Position numbers and translations under genes: made by a program | From: Cymbidium sinense | Taxonomy: Eukaryota > Streptophyta > Magnoliopsida > Asparagales > Orchidaceae | Direction: 5' to 3' | Length of the DNA: 64,000 nt | NCBI GenBank assembly: GCA_021442155.1 | Contig: CM038225.1 | Coordinates: 84,518,925-84,582,924 of the forward strand | In this document: positions 13,033 through 24,386 of the stretch, piece after piece | Position numbering within the stretch: the stretch's first letter is position 1 | How the letters are laid out: every line of letters starts with the position of its first letter | The notes under the pieces: model-generated | What the model was told of the DNA's origin: nothing | The model's input: only the letters and a program-made list of their open reading frames with translations | Database searches by the model: none

Positions 13033-13427
13033 AATGGGTAGATCTTGGCTAGGAACATCATCATAAAACTCTAAATTTGGTGGTGGAGATGAAGGCAAGG
13101 TGGCGATTATCAGTGGTGGCGATCAGAGGTCTGGATATGTAGGTGGTGGTGAGTGGTGGTATGGAAATGAAATTTACAATCATGGTGGTGGCGAGAGGAG
13201 AGATCGGGATATAATGGTGGATCCACTAAGGCCATGGTGGTTAGGGATAAACCTAATCTAAAACTACCTTTATAGTAGAGACGGTTCTAGTTATCTATGG
13301 TTTTTGATTTGCTGTATGTATGCTCATTTTTTATCTATGTCGTTGCTTTTGTCTTAGAAAACTTGTTGTGTTACTTAGTTGATGAAATAAAAGAAGAAAT
13401 GTTGTATTATTATTTGTTAAAAAAAAA
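13033..13427 (+). pseudogene. GRP pseudogene copy B (most decayed of the long copies)
   Basis: It starts at the same point as the other long copies (AATGGG after CCTAAG) but has several small deletions in the RRM end and glycine-rich tail. The words GGTGGTGGCGAGAGG and ATGGTGGATCC mark the GYDGGS part of the tail. The 3' untranslated words match (TTTATAGTAGAGACGGTTCT, TAGTTGATGAAAT) and an A-tail ends at 13427. The region before it is also shared (CCTAATAAACCTAAACCTAAAC). It is only about 970 bp upstream of copy C. Confidence 0.78.
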
Positions 13428-13998
13428 TGTAAAATAAACTAAAACCTAAACCTAAACTACCTAAACCATAAACCCTAAACCTAAAATAAAAATAAAAAAC
13501 CTAACCCAAAAATAAAACCTAAAATATAAACCATAAAGCTATAATAAAACCACAATAAACCCTTAACCCTAAAAAAACCTAAACTAAAACTCTAAACCTA
13601 AATGTGGCCTTAAACCCAACTAAAGGATAAATAGTAAAACCATAAAAAACACTAAAGTAATTTAATAAACTAAAATATATTGGTTTGCTTAATTTAAAAA
13701 AAAAACCTAAACCCTAAACCATAAACCCTAAACCCTAACCCTAAATACTACACTACCTATACCATACCCTAAAAACTAAACCATAAAACCCAACCTAAAC
13801 CCTAAACCCTAAACCTAAATAACCCTAACCTACACCTAAACCCTAAAGCATAAACCCTAAATAAACTCAGCCTACCAACCCAAACCCAACCCCAAAACCC
13901 AAAACCCCAAACCCTAAACTTAAAGTAACTAAATAAATTAAAAAAAATAAACTTAAACCCTAAAATTTAACAACCTAAAACTAAACCTAAACCCTAAG

Positions 13999-14451
13999 AA
14001 TGGGCAGAGCCTTGATGGAAGGATCATTACCATCAACCAGTGACAATCTAGATCTGATAATGGAGGTGAAGGTAGAGGCAGCGATCATCACAATGGTGGT
14101 GGGGGATCTAGAGGTGCTGGTGGATACAAAGGTGTTGGTCAGAACAATCATGGTTATGGAGGAGTGTGGAGCGACAGAGGTAATAATCATGATGGTGGTG
14201 GACGGAGAGAATTGGGATATGATGGTGGATCCTACTACTCAGAGGGGGTTTGGGATGGGAATTAAAGCGAAGACGAATCCGATTTTATACTTATGGGCTA
14301 TGTCTTTATAGTAGAGATGGTTTTAGTTATCTACGGCTTTTCATTTCCTCTATGCATGCTCATTCTAGATCTATGTCATTGATTGTATCTTAGAAAACTC
14401 AGTGTATTAGTTAGTTGATGAAACCTGACTTTGTTCTCTGTTAAAAAAAAA
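13999..14451 (+). pseudogene. GRP pseudogene copy C
   Basis: The frame from 13999 reads NGQSLDGRIITINQ, a TGA stop, then QSRSDNGGEGRG, GGGGSRGAGGYKG, HGYGG and LGYDGGSYYSEG, ending DGN then TAA. This is nearly continuous with the GRP7-type RRM end and glycine-rich tail, apart from one internal stop. Upstream RRM sequence is missing. The 3' untranslated region and A-tail (14443-14451) match the other copies. A 103-codon ATG frame overlaps in another register, but only because GGN-rich DNA lacks stops. Confidence 0.85.
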
Positions 14452-16084
14452 GCCAAAAAGTCTAAACCCTAAACTAAAGCATAAACACTAAACCTAAAAC
14501 CTAAACCATAAATCCTAAAACCTAAAAATAAAAAAAATAAAAAAACCAAAAAAACCTTAACCATAAACCGAAAACCCTAAACCCTAAACCATAAAACCTA
14601 CCTAAACCTCAACCACAACCCTAAACCCTAAACCTAAACCCCAAACCCTAAAAACCTAAAAACTTAAACCTAAACTAAATAAAACCTAAAAAATTAAAGA
14701 AGTAAAAAATCCTTAACCTAAATAAAATAAAAAAATATAACCTAAAATAAAACCTAAACCTACACCTAAAGTTAAACCAAAATCTAAACCTAAACCTAAA
14801 AAATAAAATAAAATAAAAAGTAAACTATAATAAAATAAATAAAAACCTACACAAAACTAAAAAATAAAATAAACCTAAAAATAAAAAACCTAAATAAAAT
14901 AAAAAGTAAATAAAAAATAAAAATAAAATAAACCTAAAATAAAATAAAATAAAAACTAAATAAAAACCTAAACCTAAAAAATAAAATTAAAAATAAATAA
15001 AAAAATAAAACTTAAACCTTTAAAAAACCTAAACCTAAAATAAACAAAATAAAATAAACCTAAACCTAAGCTAAAATAAATAAAACATAAACCTAATCTA
15101 AAATAAACTAAACCTAAACCCTAAAAATAAAATAAAATAAACTAAAAATAAACCTAAACCTAAATAAAACCAAAATAAACCTAAAATAAAACTAAAACCT
15201 AAAACTAAAATATAATAAAACCTAAACCTAAACATAAAATAAAATAAAACCTAATCCTAAAAAAATAAAATAAAATAAAAAAAACTAAAAAAAACATAAA
15301 CCTAAACCTAAACCTAAGAAATAAACTAAAATAAACTAAACTAAAATAAATAAATAAAATGACCTAACTATAAAATAAATAAACCAAATAAATAAATTTA
15401 AACCTACTTGGCTAAATTTAAACAACCACCCTACAACCCTTAAATAAAATAAAATAAAATCTTAACACTAAACCTAAACCCTAAAACCCAAACTAAAACC
15501 CTAAACCTACCCCTAAACCCACCCAAAACCCTAACTAAAACCCAAACTAAAACCAAAACCCTCCAAATGCTAAACACTAAACCTAAAACCACCCTAAACC
15601 CTCAAGATCCTCCACTAAACCCTAAACCCCAACCCTGACCCAAACCCTAATCCCTATAACCACTCTAAACCCTAAACCATAAAACCTAAACTTAAACTTA
15701 AAATAAAATAAAATAAACTAAAGTAAACCTAAAACCTAACAAAAATAAATAAAATAAAACCTAAACTAAAATAAATAAACTAAATTAAATAAAAATAAAA
15801 TAAACCTAAATAAAATAAAATAAAAAAATAAAAAATAAATAATAAATAACCTAAGTAAACTAAATAAACCTAAAACTAGTTTGTATTTTCTAAACCATAC
15901 ATAAATCTTAAACCCTAAACTCTAAACCCTAAACCCTAAACCCAAAATTACCCTAAACTAAACCTACTAACCCTAAACCTTAAAACTTTAAACCCTAAAA
16001 CTAACCACAATGCTAAACCTTAAACCCATCCTAAATCCTAAACCAAACCTAAACCCAAAAGGCTAAAACATAAACCCTAACCCA

Positions 16085-16155
16085 AGGTTTGGGATTATTA
16101 GGTTTTAAGATTTAGGTTTCTTTAATTTATTAGTTATTTTAGGTTTAGGTTTTTC
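16085..16155 (-). repeat. Inverted telomere-like segment matching the GRP 5' flank
   Basis: This is the only clear stretch of the satellite with the G-rich strand on +. Its reverse complement (CCTAAACCTAAAATAACTAA, then TAAATTAAAG and CCTAATAATCC) matches the flank found before GRP copies A, C, E and F (AAAGTAACTAAATAAATTAA, then CCTAATAATCC in copy A). It lies about 40 bp upstream of the 5' end of LINE-1, so a rearrangement linked to that insertion is possible. Confidence 0.7.
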
Positions 16156-16178
16156 TAAACTTAAATAAACCCAAAAAT

Positions 16179-16193
16179 AAACCTAAACCCTAA
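16179..16193 (+). repeat. Candidate target-site duplication of LINE-1, left copy
   Basis: AAACCTAAACCCTAA here is repeated exactly after the LINE-1 A-tail at 23882-23896. In telomere-like DNA a 15-bp match can occur by chance, so this is supportive, not conclusive. Confidence 0.5.
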
Positions 16194-16420
16194 ATTCCAG
16201 TAAACATGAGTCATTCGCTTGTTGCATCCTACCATTGCACACCATCATACCCACCCATCCGAGCCCTCAACCTGGGCTCTATTGATTCCCCTTTTCCCCT
16301 CTTATTTTGGCTTTCTAGCCTTTGCTTGAACTATTTGGCATTCTCACTTGATTCCTTTTTGGGTTGATAGCCACTTTCATGTTTTACTTGGAGTGACACC
16401 GTGCCTTAGCATCTTCTCTG

Positions 16421-17487
16421 ATGATTCTATGGTGGAAACTAATGGATCTGATGGATCCTACTAGGGCATCAATTACCTTAGCTTTGGCTACTTTGAAATT
16501 ATTCAAAGACATCCTCACTAGTAAGGATAGTTGTTCAAGTAAATCCCTGGAACTTATTTTGTCTTCTTTTCAAACCATGCTTGATTATGTACTCATGATT
16601 TTGAAAGCTTTCTATGCCATTTGAATTCACTTTGGTTGGAAAGTTTACTCTTATGTCAAATTTGGAAAACATTCACACTTTCTTCATAGTAAAACTTTTG
16701 GGTGCTTTATGATTGGTTTAACATCCCAACCACATTTTAATTTAGTTAATGAATGATTTGGATTACCGTGTGTTTCTCTCATCATTCTTATTATATTTTA
16801 AATCAAATGAGGTTAAATGGACTCACTATTTGATATTAGGGAAGAATCCCCAATCATTTTGGTTTGGATTTCTCTCCCCAATATGCAAATTCATTTCATT
16901 AATCATCAATTCCTCTTTACTGTGGGTGCTTTATTTGGTTAGTCATTGCAAATTGATAGGCAACGACTACAAAATATTGACCTTCTATGGCTAGAATCCT
17001 TGTTGAATTGGATATTACCAAGAAACACCCCAAAGAGATTTGGTTGGGATCTAAAAATTATGGTTATTTGCGAAAGTTGATTTGAAAATTTCCTATCTTT
17101 TCTTCTCATTGTAAAATCCATGTATGATAATTTTGAATGTTTCATTATGCATCATCACATAAAAAAAATTCTGTTAAGAAATTATTGTTTCTCGTTAAGT
17201 TGACCACATTAAATATCAAAAGGTAATTTGAAAAATGATTCATTGAATGTTCTTAATAAATTTTACCTCTTATTTTTCCTATGAAATTGAAGGTTTCTAA
17301 TGTGGAAAATAATAATTTCTCTAAACTTTTGGATGATAATTCTTTTTCCTCTGAGTCAATCCCTACATCCTTACTGATTTTGATTGACAAAAATGAAGCT
17401 TTAATTGAAAATATTAATAAGGATATCAATGTTATGTATCTTTTGAATTCAATGGAGAATATGGCCTTGGTTTCTGATGATATTTGA
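16421..17487 (+). pseudogene. LINE-1 ORF1 (gag-like) remnant
   Basis: This frame-broken region corresponds to LINE-3 46923-47735. It contains LFKDILTSKDSCSS, aligned with LINE-3 SFKDALSGKNTCSN, and near 17107-17145 the remains of a CCHC zinc knuckle: SHCKIH followed, after a one-base slip, by YDNFECF. LINE-3 has CTHCKIHGHDHSECF, so the first cysteine has become serine here. ORF1 of plant LINEs is a nucleic-acid-binding protein needed in the retrotransposition particle. This copy is non-functional. The acidic frame at 17281-17487 follows the knuckle and may be the ORF1 C-terminus. Confidence 0.7.
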
Positions 17488-17889
17488 AAACCTAACTTTT
17501 ACTTTAGTTTAGGATGATTTAAATTCTCAAAAAATTTGGTTTTATCTAATAATCTATTGAAGAAGAAGGGCTTGATGTTCACACTTGCCTTATTAATAAT
17601 TTTGTTTTCTTGCTTTCTTGCTATACATGCTCATTTTCCTTTAATAAATTCTAATTGATTGGAAGAAGGAGAACTCTTTTCTATATAGGAGATTTCCCAT
17701 AAATCTATCTAATGTTGATAAATCTTTCTCGATGATGATTCTATGGAAAAGAAAATGGTTTCCAAACTAATCATTCTAAAAGATAAAGAATATTAGAACT
17801 TCCTTCTAAATTGTCCAAAACACTAGATCTATTTTGACCTCCCTCTCCTCTCTTAATTAAATTTTTCTTAACCCCTTTTTTATTTCCAT

Positions 17890-18560
17890 ATGTTTAATTT
17901 TCTTGTTTGTAATGTTAGAGGGATTGGTACCCTCTCTATTCATAACCGTATTAGAAACCTTTGTCGTAGTCATAATATTTCTTTATTTATTGTTTTGGAG
18001 CCTCTTATTCATGCAAACAAAATTAACCATGTTGCTAGAATGATCAGTTTCAATAAATGTTTCTCTAATGTTGGTAATAAAATTTGGTGTTTTTGGAATA
18101 ATTTTGTGGAGGTTTCTATTATTGATGATTTTTAACAAGTTGTCAATGCTCAAATATCTGATGGTGACTATTGTGTTTTGGGCTTTTTTATCTATTCATC
18201 TTGTAATAGATATGGTAGAAATTTTCTTTGGGAAAATTAGAGGAATTTTGCTACCTCGATCAATAAACCTTGGTTTTTTCGTGGGGATTTGAACAATATT
18301 TTATTCTCTTTAGATTGAAGCGATGGTTTCTCTCCTAGTATTCATTCAATGGAAGAATTTTTCAATATGATCCTTGATTACAATTTGATTATTATTAGAT
18401 TTAAGGGTTCAAATTTTACTTGGCAAAACTCTAGACTTTTGCAAAGGTTGGACCAAATTCTTTATATACTCAGTAGATTACTCAATGGCCTATTACTTTT
18501 GTCTATCATTTAAGTAGAATTTTATGAGATCATGCTCCTCTTTTGGTTTCTATTAAAAAT
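17890..18560 (+). pseudogene. LINE-1 APE-type endonuclease domain remnant
   Basis: The frame opens near 17890 with CNVRGIGTLSIHNRIRNLC (consensus WNVRG), then SLFIVLEPLIHANKI with the glutamate of the LEP/ETK-type motif, VGNKIWCFWNN, and after a stop INKPWFFRGDLNNI (LINE-3: WLVGGDFNTI) and TWQNSR. In the L1 endonuclease family these motifs build the metal-binding site that nicks target DNA. Here the GGDFN motif has become RGDLN, several stops interrupt the frame, and the final SDH motif is not evident, so it is inactive. Confidence 0.8.
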
Positions 18561-20600
18561 AACTCTAATAGAATAAAAAATTTCTCTCATTTTAGATTTC
18601 AAAACATGTGGATTCAGCATATTGATTTCTTTATTATTCTCACTAACAATTGGAAACCTCCCTTACATCCTGACAATTCAAGTATGGGGATGAATAGATT
18701 TTGGTTTAAGCTTAAAAGACTTAAAAAAATCTAGGTTGGTGGAACAAGCATATTTTCAAAACGTTTTTGCTAATATCAAAGAAATGGAAAAATTGGTTTG
18801 TGATCTTGAAGTCTCTATTATGTCTAATCTTACTAAGATTAAGGACTTCACTGAGGTGAAAGATAAACTGGTTAATTTTCAAAATTTGGAAGATACTTAT
18901 TGGCTCCAAAAAGCTACTAGCAAACATATTACGAATGGTGATAGAAATACTAGATATTTCCATGTTATAGTTAATAAAAAGAGAGCTTTAAATAATATTC
19001 AAAAAATTAAAGATGATAATGAAGAATGGATTACAGAGAATAATGATATTAAGGATTCAACCATTAATTACTTTAGAAATATGCTTAATAAGAGTTGCTC
19101 TAATGAAGATATTTCTAAATTGCACTTGATTCCTTCTATTATAAATTATAATGACAATGATTTGCTTACTATTGTACCTAATGAAGAGGAAATATTTATA
19201 GTTCTTAATAGCATGAACATAGATTTTGTTGCTGGTCTCGAGGGTTTCACTACCCAATTTTTCAAAAATGTTGGTCTATTATTAAAAATGATTTGGTTGA
19301 GGCTATGGTTGATTTTTTTTAATGATAATCCTTTTCCTAGATATTTTTTAGCACTTATATTGTTCTCATACCTAAGAAATATAATCGAGACTATTAGAGT
19401 GATTTTAGGCCTATTAGTCTTTACACCTTCTTCAATAAGCTGATTTCCAAAATTCTAACCAACAGGCTCAGTCCTTTGCTTCATAAGATTATCTCTCTAA
19501 ACTAAACTAGTTTTGTTAGAGGTAGATCTATTTCTAATAATATTCTACTTGCTCACTAATTAATTTATGATTTAGATGCTTGGACAAGAGGTTGCAACAT
19601 TTTATTAAAATTAGATATTACCAAAGCTTTTGACAATATCTCTTAGGTTTCCTAATCCATATTCTGAATTTATTTGGGTTTTCTGATAAATTTATCTTTC
19701 TTATTAAAAATTGTATTAATAATGCTTAGTTGTCTATTTTTCTTAATTGGGAGGCCTTGTGTTTTATTCCTTCTTCCCATGGCCTAAGATAAGGGGATCC
19801 TCTATCTCCCACCTTATTTATTATTGTTATTGAGTACTTATCTAGGATCATCAATGATATATTCTTAAACAATCCTAGTATGCATTATAGAACTCTTGGT
19901 GGTCTTCCTATTTCTTATTTATACTTTGTAGATGATTTCATTATTTTTTTGCAATGCTTCTATTTATAATATCAAGAATCTCAAAAAATTTTAAATAAAT
20001 TTGGTAGAGAAAGTGGTCTATCTATCAATGATAAAAAAAGCTATTTTATTACTTCTTCAAGTATCTCCAATAATAAAATTAATCAAATCTTGCATATCAC
20101 TAACTTTAAACATCAAAACCTTCCTCTTAAGTACTTGGGTGCTCCTCTTTTTAAAGGTCCAAAACAATCCCATCTTTTTGATGAGTTAATTCAAAATTAT
20201 AAATAAAATTTCTATTTGGTTATTTCATTTACTTTCCTTTTGTGGTAGGCTCACTATTCTTAAAAACACTCTCAATTCAATGTTACTCTTATCAATATTG
20301 ATCACTTGCTTAATAAATTTTTTTGGGGATCTAATAATTCTACTAAAATAATGCATTGGACTTCCTAGCATAAATGTTGTGGTCCCTTGGGTGAAGGTGG
20401 TCTCAGTTGCAAACCAATTTGTGAAGCTATTGTTGTCTTCTCTCATACGCTCAGGTGGAATTTTAGAAAGAATGATAGCCTTTGGGCTAATTTTATGATG
20501 AAAAAATTTTGCCAAGGTAAACACCCTCTTATCTATTCTTATAAAGTTGGTGACTCTCCAGTTTGGAAAAGGCTTTGCTCCATTAAATAGGTTATTGAAC
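18561..20600 (+). pseudogene. LINE-1 reverse transcriptase remnant
   Basis: The longest open part, 18736-19443 (235 codons), carries the N-terminal RT region with NGDRNTRYFH and the fingers segment (MNIDFVAGLEGFTTQFF). Past 19440 the frame slips, but RLSPLLHKI-like, SFVRGRSISNNILLAH, LLKLDITKAFDNIS and, near 19917, YLYFVDDFIIF remain recognisable; the last corresponds to the catalytic YADD. The RT copies element RNA at the nicked target. Stops and shifts rule out activity. Confidence 0.85.
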
Positions 20601-21423
20601 CCTTAATATCTTGGAGTATTCAATCGGGTTCTTCTTTCATTTGGCAAGACAATTGGATTCACAATGGCTCTATTGACTCCCTTTTATCTACCACTCTCTT
20701 GCTATCAAAGTTAACTATTTGCATAATAACACTTGGAATAAAACAAACTTGAGAATTATATTCTATTTCTCTTTTAAATAACTTAAAATATCCCTATTTT
20801 CTCTAACAAACTTGACCAAATTATCTTTAAGCTTTCTTACAATGGTGATTTTGTTCTTAAAGAGGTTTGGAATTTTATTAGAGATAAGAAAAACTCCTCT
20901 AATGTTTTCATTAAAATTTGGAACAATATCATTCCCATTTCTTATTCAATTTTAGCTTGGAGGATTTTGAATAACTTTATTCCTGTTGACTCTTTGCTTT
21001 GGAATAAAGGGTTTTATTTTCCTTCAAAGTGTTATTGTTGCTTTCATATTGAAAATGTTAATCATGTTTTTTGTCAATGGTGCTATTGCTTCTAAATTAT
21101 GATTATGATATGATGATTTATTCAATACCAGCTACTTTCATGGCTCTCTTTCCATATATCAACTTATTGAAGTCTGTTTCCAAAAAATTATGAAAGGTCA
21201 TATTAAAGTTTGTAGTTGCTATTACCCTTATCTAGTTCATGGATGGACAAAATGATGCTAAATATCATGGTATTCCTATGAGCCATAAAGGATCTCTAGA
21301 ACCAAAGAAAAAAATTCATGCTCTGTTTAATGCCAATCTTTTTAGTAACATTCATTTTAGAGGCTAAAAATTGGGTATCATTCTACTTGATGTTGACTCT
21401 TATAAAAGAGCTATGATTATCCA
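20601..21423 (+). pseudogene. LINE-1 RT C-terminal region with zf-RVT domain
   Basis: Between RT and RNase H, frames include GDFVLKEVWNFI, WNNIIPISYSILAWRIL and FPSKCYCCFHIENVNHVF near 20840-21075, which fits the zf-RVT domain of plant LINEs (W-RxL, then C-x-CC-x-ENxxHVF). The region corresponds to LINE-2 34570-34900. It is interrupted by several frameshifts. Confidence 0.75.
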
Positions 21424-21867
21424 TTGGATCAAACCCAAAAAAAATTGATTAAAGTGAATGTTGATGGCTCTCTTGCTTCCAATAAATATGGCTATGGTGG
21501 TATTCTTAGGGATTCTAAAGATACTATCATCTGTGCTTTTGCCTATCCTCTCAAAGCCTATTTTGTTATCTATGTTGGGCTTATGGTTGTTAATAAAGCT
21601 ATTGAAATTTGTTTGAATAAAGGTTTCCTCAACATCGAGATTGAAGTTGATGCTCTCTTGCTTCTTGACATGATAAACTCTAATAGAATAATAATTACTG
21701 ATTTATTTTATCTTCTTAATCATACTAAAAATCTTCTTTCTCAAGTTTGTTATAAAATTTCCTATATCCTTTGTGATGTTAATGCTTATGCTAATTTCTT
21801 GGCTACTTTAGGTACCAACTTATTTGATTTCACTTTATTTGATAATCAAAATTTTTTAAACTTTTAA
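21424..21867 (+). pseudogene. LINE-1 RNase H domain (plant type) remnant
   Basis: A 147-codon open frame begins KLIKVNVDGSLASNKYG, with GGILRD, AIEICLNKGFLNIEIEVDAL and FYLLNHTKNLLSQVC. This is the RNase H fold fused to the C-terminus of many plant LINE RTs. The catalytic aspartates of VDGS and EVDAL are kept, but the usual AELMAV glutamate has become glycine (YVGLMVV), and the REGNxxADxLA end has become CDVNAYANFLA. An open frame does not mean activity, because two key motifs are lost. Confidence 0.85.
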
Positions 21868-23876
21868 GGGGTTTGGTTAATCTCGATAACACTAGATTAC
21901 CTTATCTTAGATTATAATTTTCTTGGCTTATTTTTTTCAGTTTGTTTTTTATGAGCCATTGCTTTTGGTTCCCCTTTGTTAAACCCTCTTTAGGTTGTGG
22001 CCATTTTCTTATTTTCACTATTGGACCTATTTTAGGTTTTGTTTTTGAGCTCTTGCTTTTGGGTTGGCCTGGTGGTTGGTACCGGGTGGTTCCTATTTTT
22101 TCTGCCTGGGTTGTTATGGTTTCTTAAGGTTGGTGGCTAATATTTTTCTAGTTGGGTTATTATTGTTGCTAGGTTGTTTTTGGTGACCTTCATTTGGGTG
22201 GAAGCTTTTCCTGTTGTTTTCTATATGGGTCTGGTTGCTTCTTTAACTGAGTTAGATTTTTTGCTACTGCGGTGGTTGGCGAGGTGGCATTATTGGCTAG
22301 CTTGGTGGGTAGGCTGGTTGGTTGCAGCTAATGTGTTGGTATTATCTTTATGTTGGTGGCAAATCGAGGGATGTTGGTGGTCTAAATTTGGATTAGATTT
22401 GGGAAGGTGGAGGTTATTTGTTGACTATTATTTCATCTTTTTTTAGATTAGATTTTAATGGTAAATTTGTTGGTTTGGGTTTGTTTTGTTTTGTTGGTTT
22501 TCCACTTCAGTAGTCTTCCTCTCTTGGTACTACTTTTGTTTTGTTGTTATTTTGGGTTAGCTGGTTGATGGCTGTTTAGTGGATGTTGTTTTCCTTTGGG
22601 ATCTCGTGACTTGCTTTGGTGTATTGGTGCCTAACTTGGCTATGGTTATGATGCTTACACTCATTGATATTTTTACAACTTTTTGTTGTAGGCTTTGGTG
22701 GTGTTCCTATTGTATTGCTGCTACTCCTGATGGATGGCTTTTAATCTATCTTACTAGTCTGCTTCATCTTGTTTTTGGCTAGCTATTCACCTCACCTAGA
22801 TCAGAATTTATACAGCTTTGGTTGGGTTTGGTGGATCTTGTTATTTTCTTACACTTTTTCGTTATCTTGGGTGGCTTTGGCATGATGGATGTCATTGGTC
22901 TTTTCACTGATTTGGATTTTCTACTATGGTGGTTGGCTAGGAGGCTATGTTGGCTAGCTAGGTTGGTTGGCTATTTTGGCTAGATGGGTTGGATGGATGG
23001 ATGTCTATTTTGGCATTTCTTTCTTGCTCTATTGGTGACATGCTGGTTGGCATGCTCCTGCTATGGTTCTCCTCTCTTTATTGTTGCTGCTTCCCTATTT
23101 TAGATTTATGTGATAGCCTTGCTGCCTTTTTTGTTTGGTTGTGGAGGGCATGAGCTCTTGTATTTTTTCTAGTTTGTGTTGTTAAGTTCGTGATTCTTGC
23201 TTCCTTTGATGTTCCTATTCCTCTTTAGTCTGGCTTTGGTGGTGTTCCTCATCTTCTTGTTAATGGTTGGTTGATTTTTTTTTCCTATTGGGCTTATTTG
23301 TTTTGGTGGCATTGTGGTTGGCTATTATGTCTACTGCTTGGAGGAGTTTGCAACCTTGAAAGATGATGGACATGGGATGATTGGCTACAAGAGGTATGCT
23401 AGCAATGATGTCCTTGATGTGTCCCTCTCTATCTTCTTTTGGCTAGTAGCACTATATATAATTGTAACCCTTCTTTAGAAGTTTGGATGCTTACATATAG
23501 TGTTGCTCCTTGAGATGATTGTAACTGAGCCTTTTCTTTATTTTGCTCCTTTCTATGCTCAAACTCTTTTTCTTGCTTAAATGTACTCATCCTTTTTATT
23601 ATGTTGTAGATTCTTTTTATAGGTTGGGAGAATCTTGTAGGTGGATCTTCCTGGTATCAAAAGGACCTAGTGGATGTTGTTGTTGCATACATGGATCTGT
23701 TGTTGCAGATTTGGTTTTGCTTTTACTTTATTTTTTTTCCTTATTTTATAGTAACAGTTAAGGGGTCTATCTCTTTATGACTTATTATGGCTCTTTGAGC
23801 ATTAGTGTTGAGATTTACCCCCTCTAAGGACTTTGTACTTTTTCTTTGTGGCAATAAAATTCCCCTAATTTTGCTT
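21868..23876 (+). other. LINE-1 3' untranslated region
   Basis: About 2 kb, T- and G-rich on +, with many GGTTGG words. Open frames here encode hydrophobic, low-complexity peptides and are a by-product of T-richness. The terminal part (CCCCTCTAAGGACTTTG, then GGCAATAAAATTCCCCT) is shared with LINE-2 and LINE-3 and holds a polyadenylation signal AATAAAA just before the A-tail. Confidence 0.85.
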
Positions 23877-23897
23877 AAAAAAAACCTAAACCCTAAG

Positions 23898-24386
23898 AAT
23901 GGCCATAACCTTGACAGCAAGAACATCACCGTCAACCAGACTTAATCGAGATTTTATGGTGAAGGCGAAGGCGAAGGAGGCGGTTATCGTAGTGGTGGTG
24001 GGGGATCTTGAGGTGCTGGTGGATATGGAGGTGATGGTCGAACCAGTGGTGGTTATGGAGGCGGGAGGAGCGACGGAGGTTACAACTGTGGTGCTAGCGA
24101 AGGGAGAGATCAAGGATATGATGGTGGATCACGCTACTCAAGAGGTAAGGGTGGTTCTAATGGGAACCAGAGAAATTGAAGAACGGCTGATCCGATTTGC
24201 TGCTTATGGAATTGTCTCTTTACTCAAGAGATAGTTCTAGTTATCTAGGATTTTTGATTTACTCTATGTGAGCTCATTTTTTATCTATGTTGTCTCTTGT
24301 GTCTGAAAAATGTTCGTGTGTTACTTGGTTGATGAAATCAAAATGAAGAAATGTTGAATCTGAATTTGTTCTCTATTAAAAAAAAA
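23898..24386 (+). pseudogene. GRP pseudogene copy D, next to LINE-1
   Basis: The frame from 23898 reads NGHNLDSKNITVNQT, stop, SRFYGEGEGEGGGYRSGGGGS, stop, GAGGYGGDG, SGGYGGGRSDGGYN, GRDQGYDGGSRYSRG and GGSNGNQRN then TGA. It is the clearest C-terminal match to GRP7-type proteins, which end in SDGNWRN; here W reads Q. Two internal stops and a missing N-terminal ~70 residues make it a pseudogene. The 3' untranslated region ends in an A-tail (24378-24386), then the shared leader CCCTAAACCCTAAACTAAAA. A 111-codon ATG frame in another register is compositional. Confidence 0.88.

Larger units (their letters stand above)
9296..16178 (+). repeat. Telomere-like satellite block 1 (CCTAAA/AAATAAA mix with CCCTAAA islands)
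   Basis: Nearly 7 kb made of CCTAAA, CTAAAATAAA and AAATAAA words interrupted by islands of degenerate CCCTAAA (about 9905-10080, 11050-11170, 11770-11935, 12760-12955, 13700-13920, 15420-15690 and 15900-16080). A landmark of the type GGTTT(A/G)CTTAATTT followed by an A-run precedes most CCCTAAA islands (near 9847, 11018, 12737 and 13681). GRP pseudogenes A, B and C are embedded in it. All telomere-type words have the C-rich strand on +, except the inverted piece at 16085-16155. There is no coding capacity. Confidence 0.9.
16194..23884 (+). mobile_element. LINE-1: plant LINE (RTE/L1-type with APE endonuclease, RT and RNase H), near full length, decayed
   Basis: About 7.7 kb on the + strand: 5' leader, ORF1 remnant with zinc-knuckle traces, endonuclease, reverse transcriptase, zf-RVT, RNase H, a ~2 kb T-rich 3' untranslated region with AATAAAA, and an A-tail at 23877-23884. 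Frameshifts and stops occur in every domain. Domain order fits the plant L1 clade. A possible 15-bp target-site duplication flanks it. The A-tail enters CCTAAACCCTAAG only 13 bp before GRP copy D, so the LINE landed in the 5' flank of that pseudogene unit. It is older than LINE-3, judging by its higher density of stops. Confidence 0.9.
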
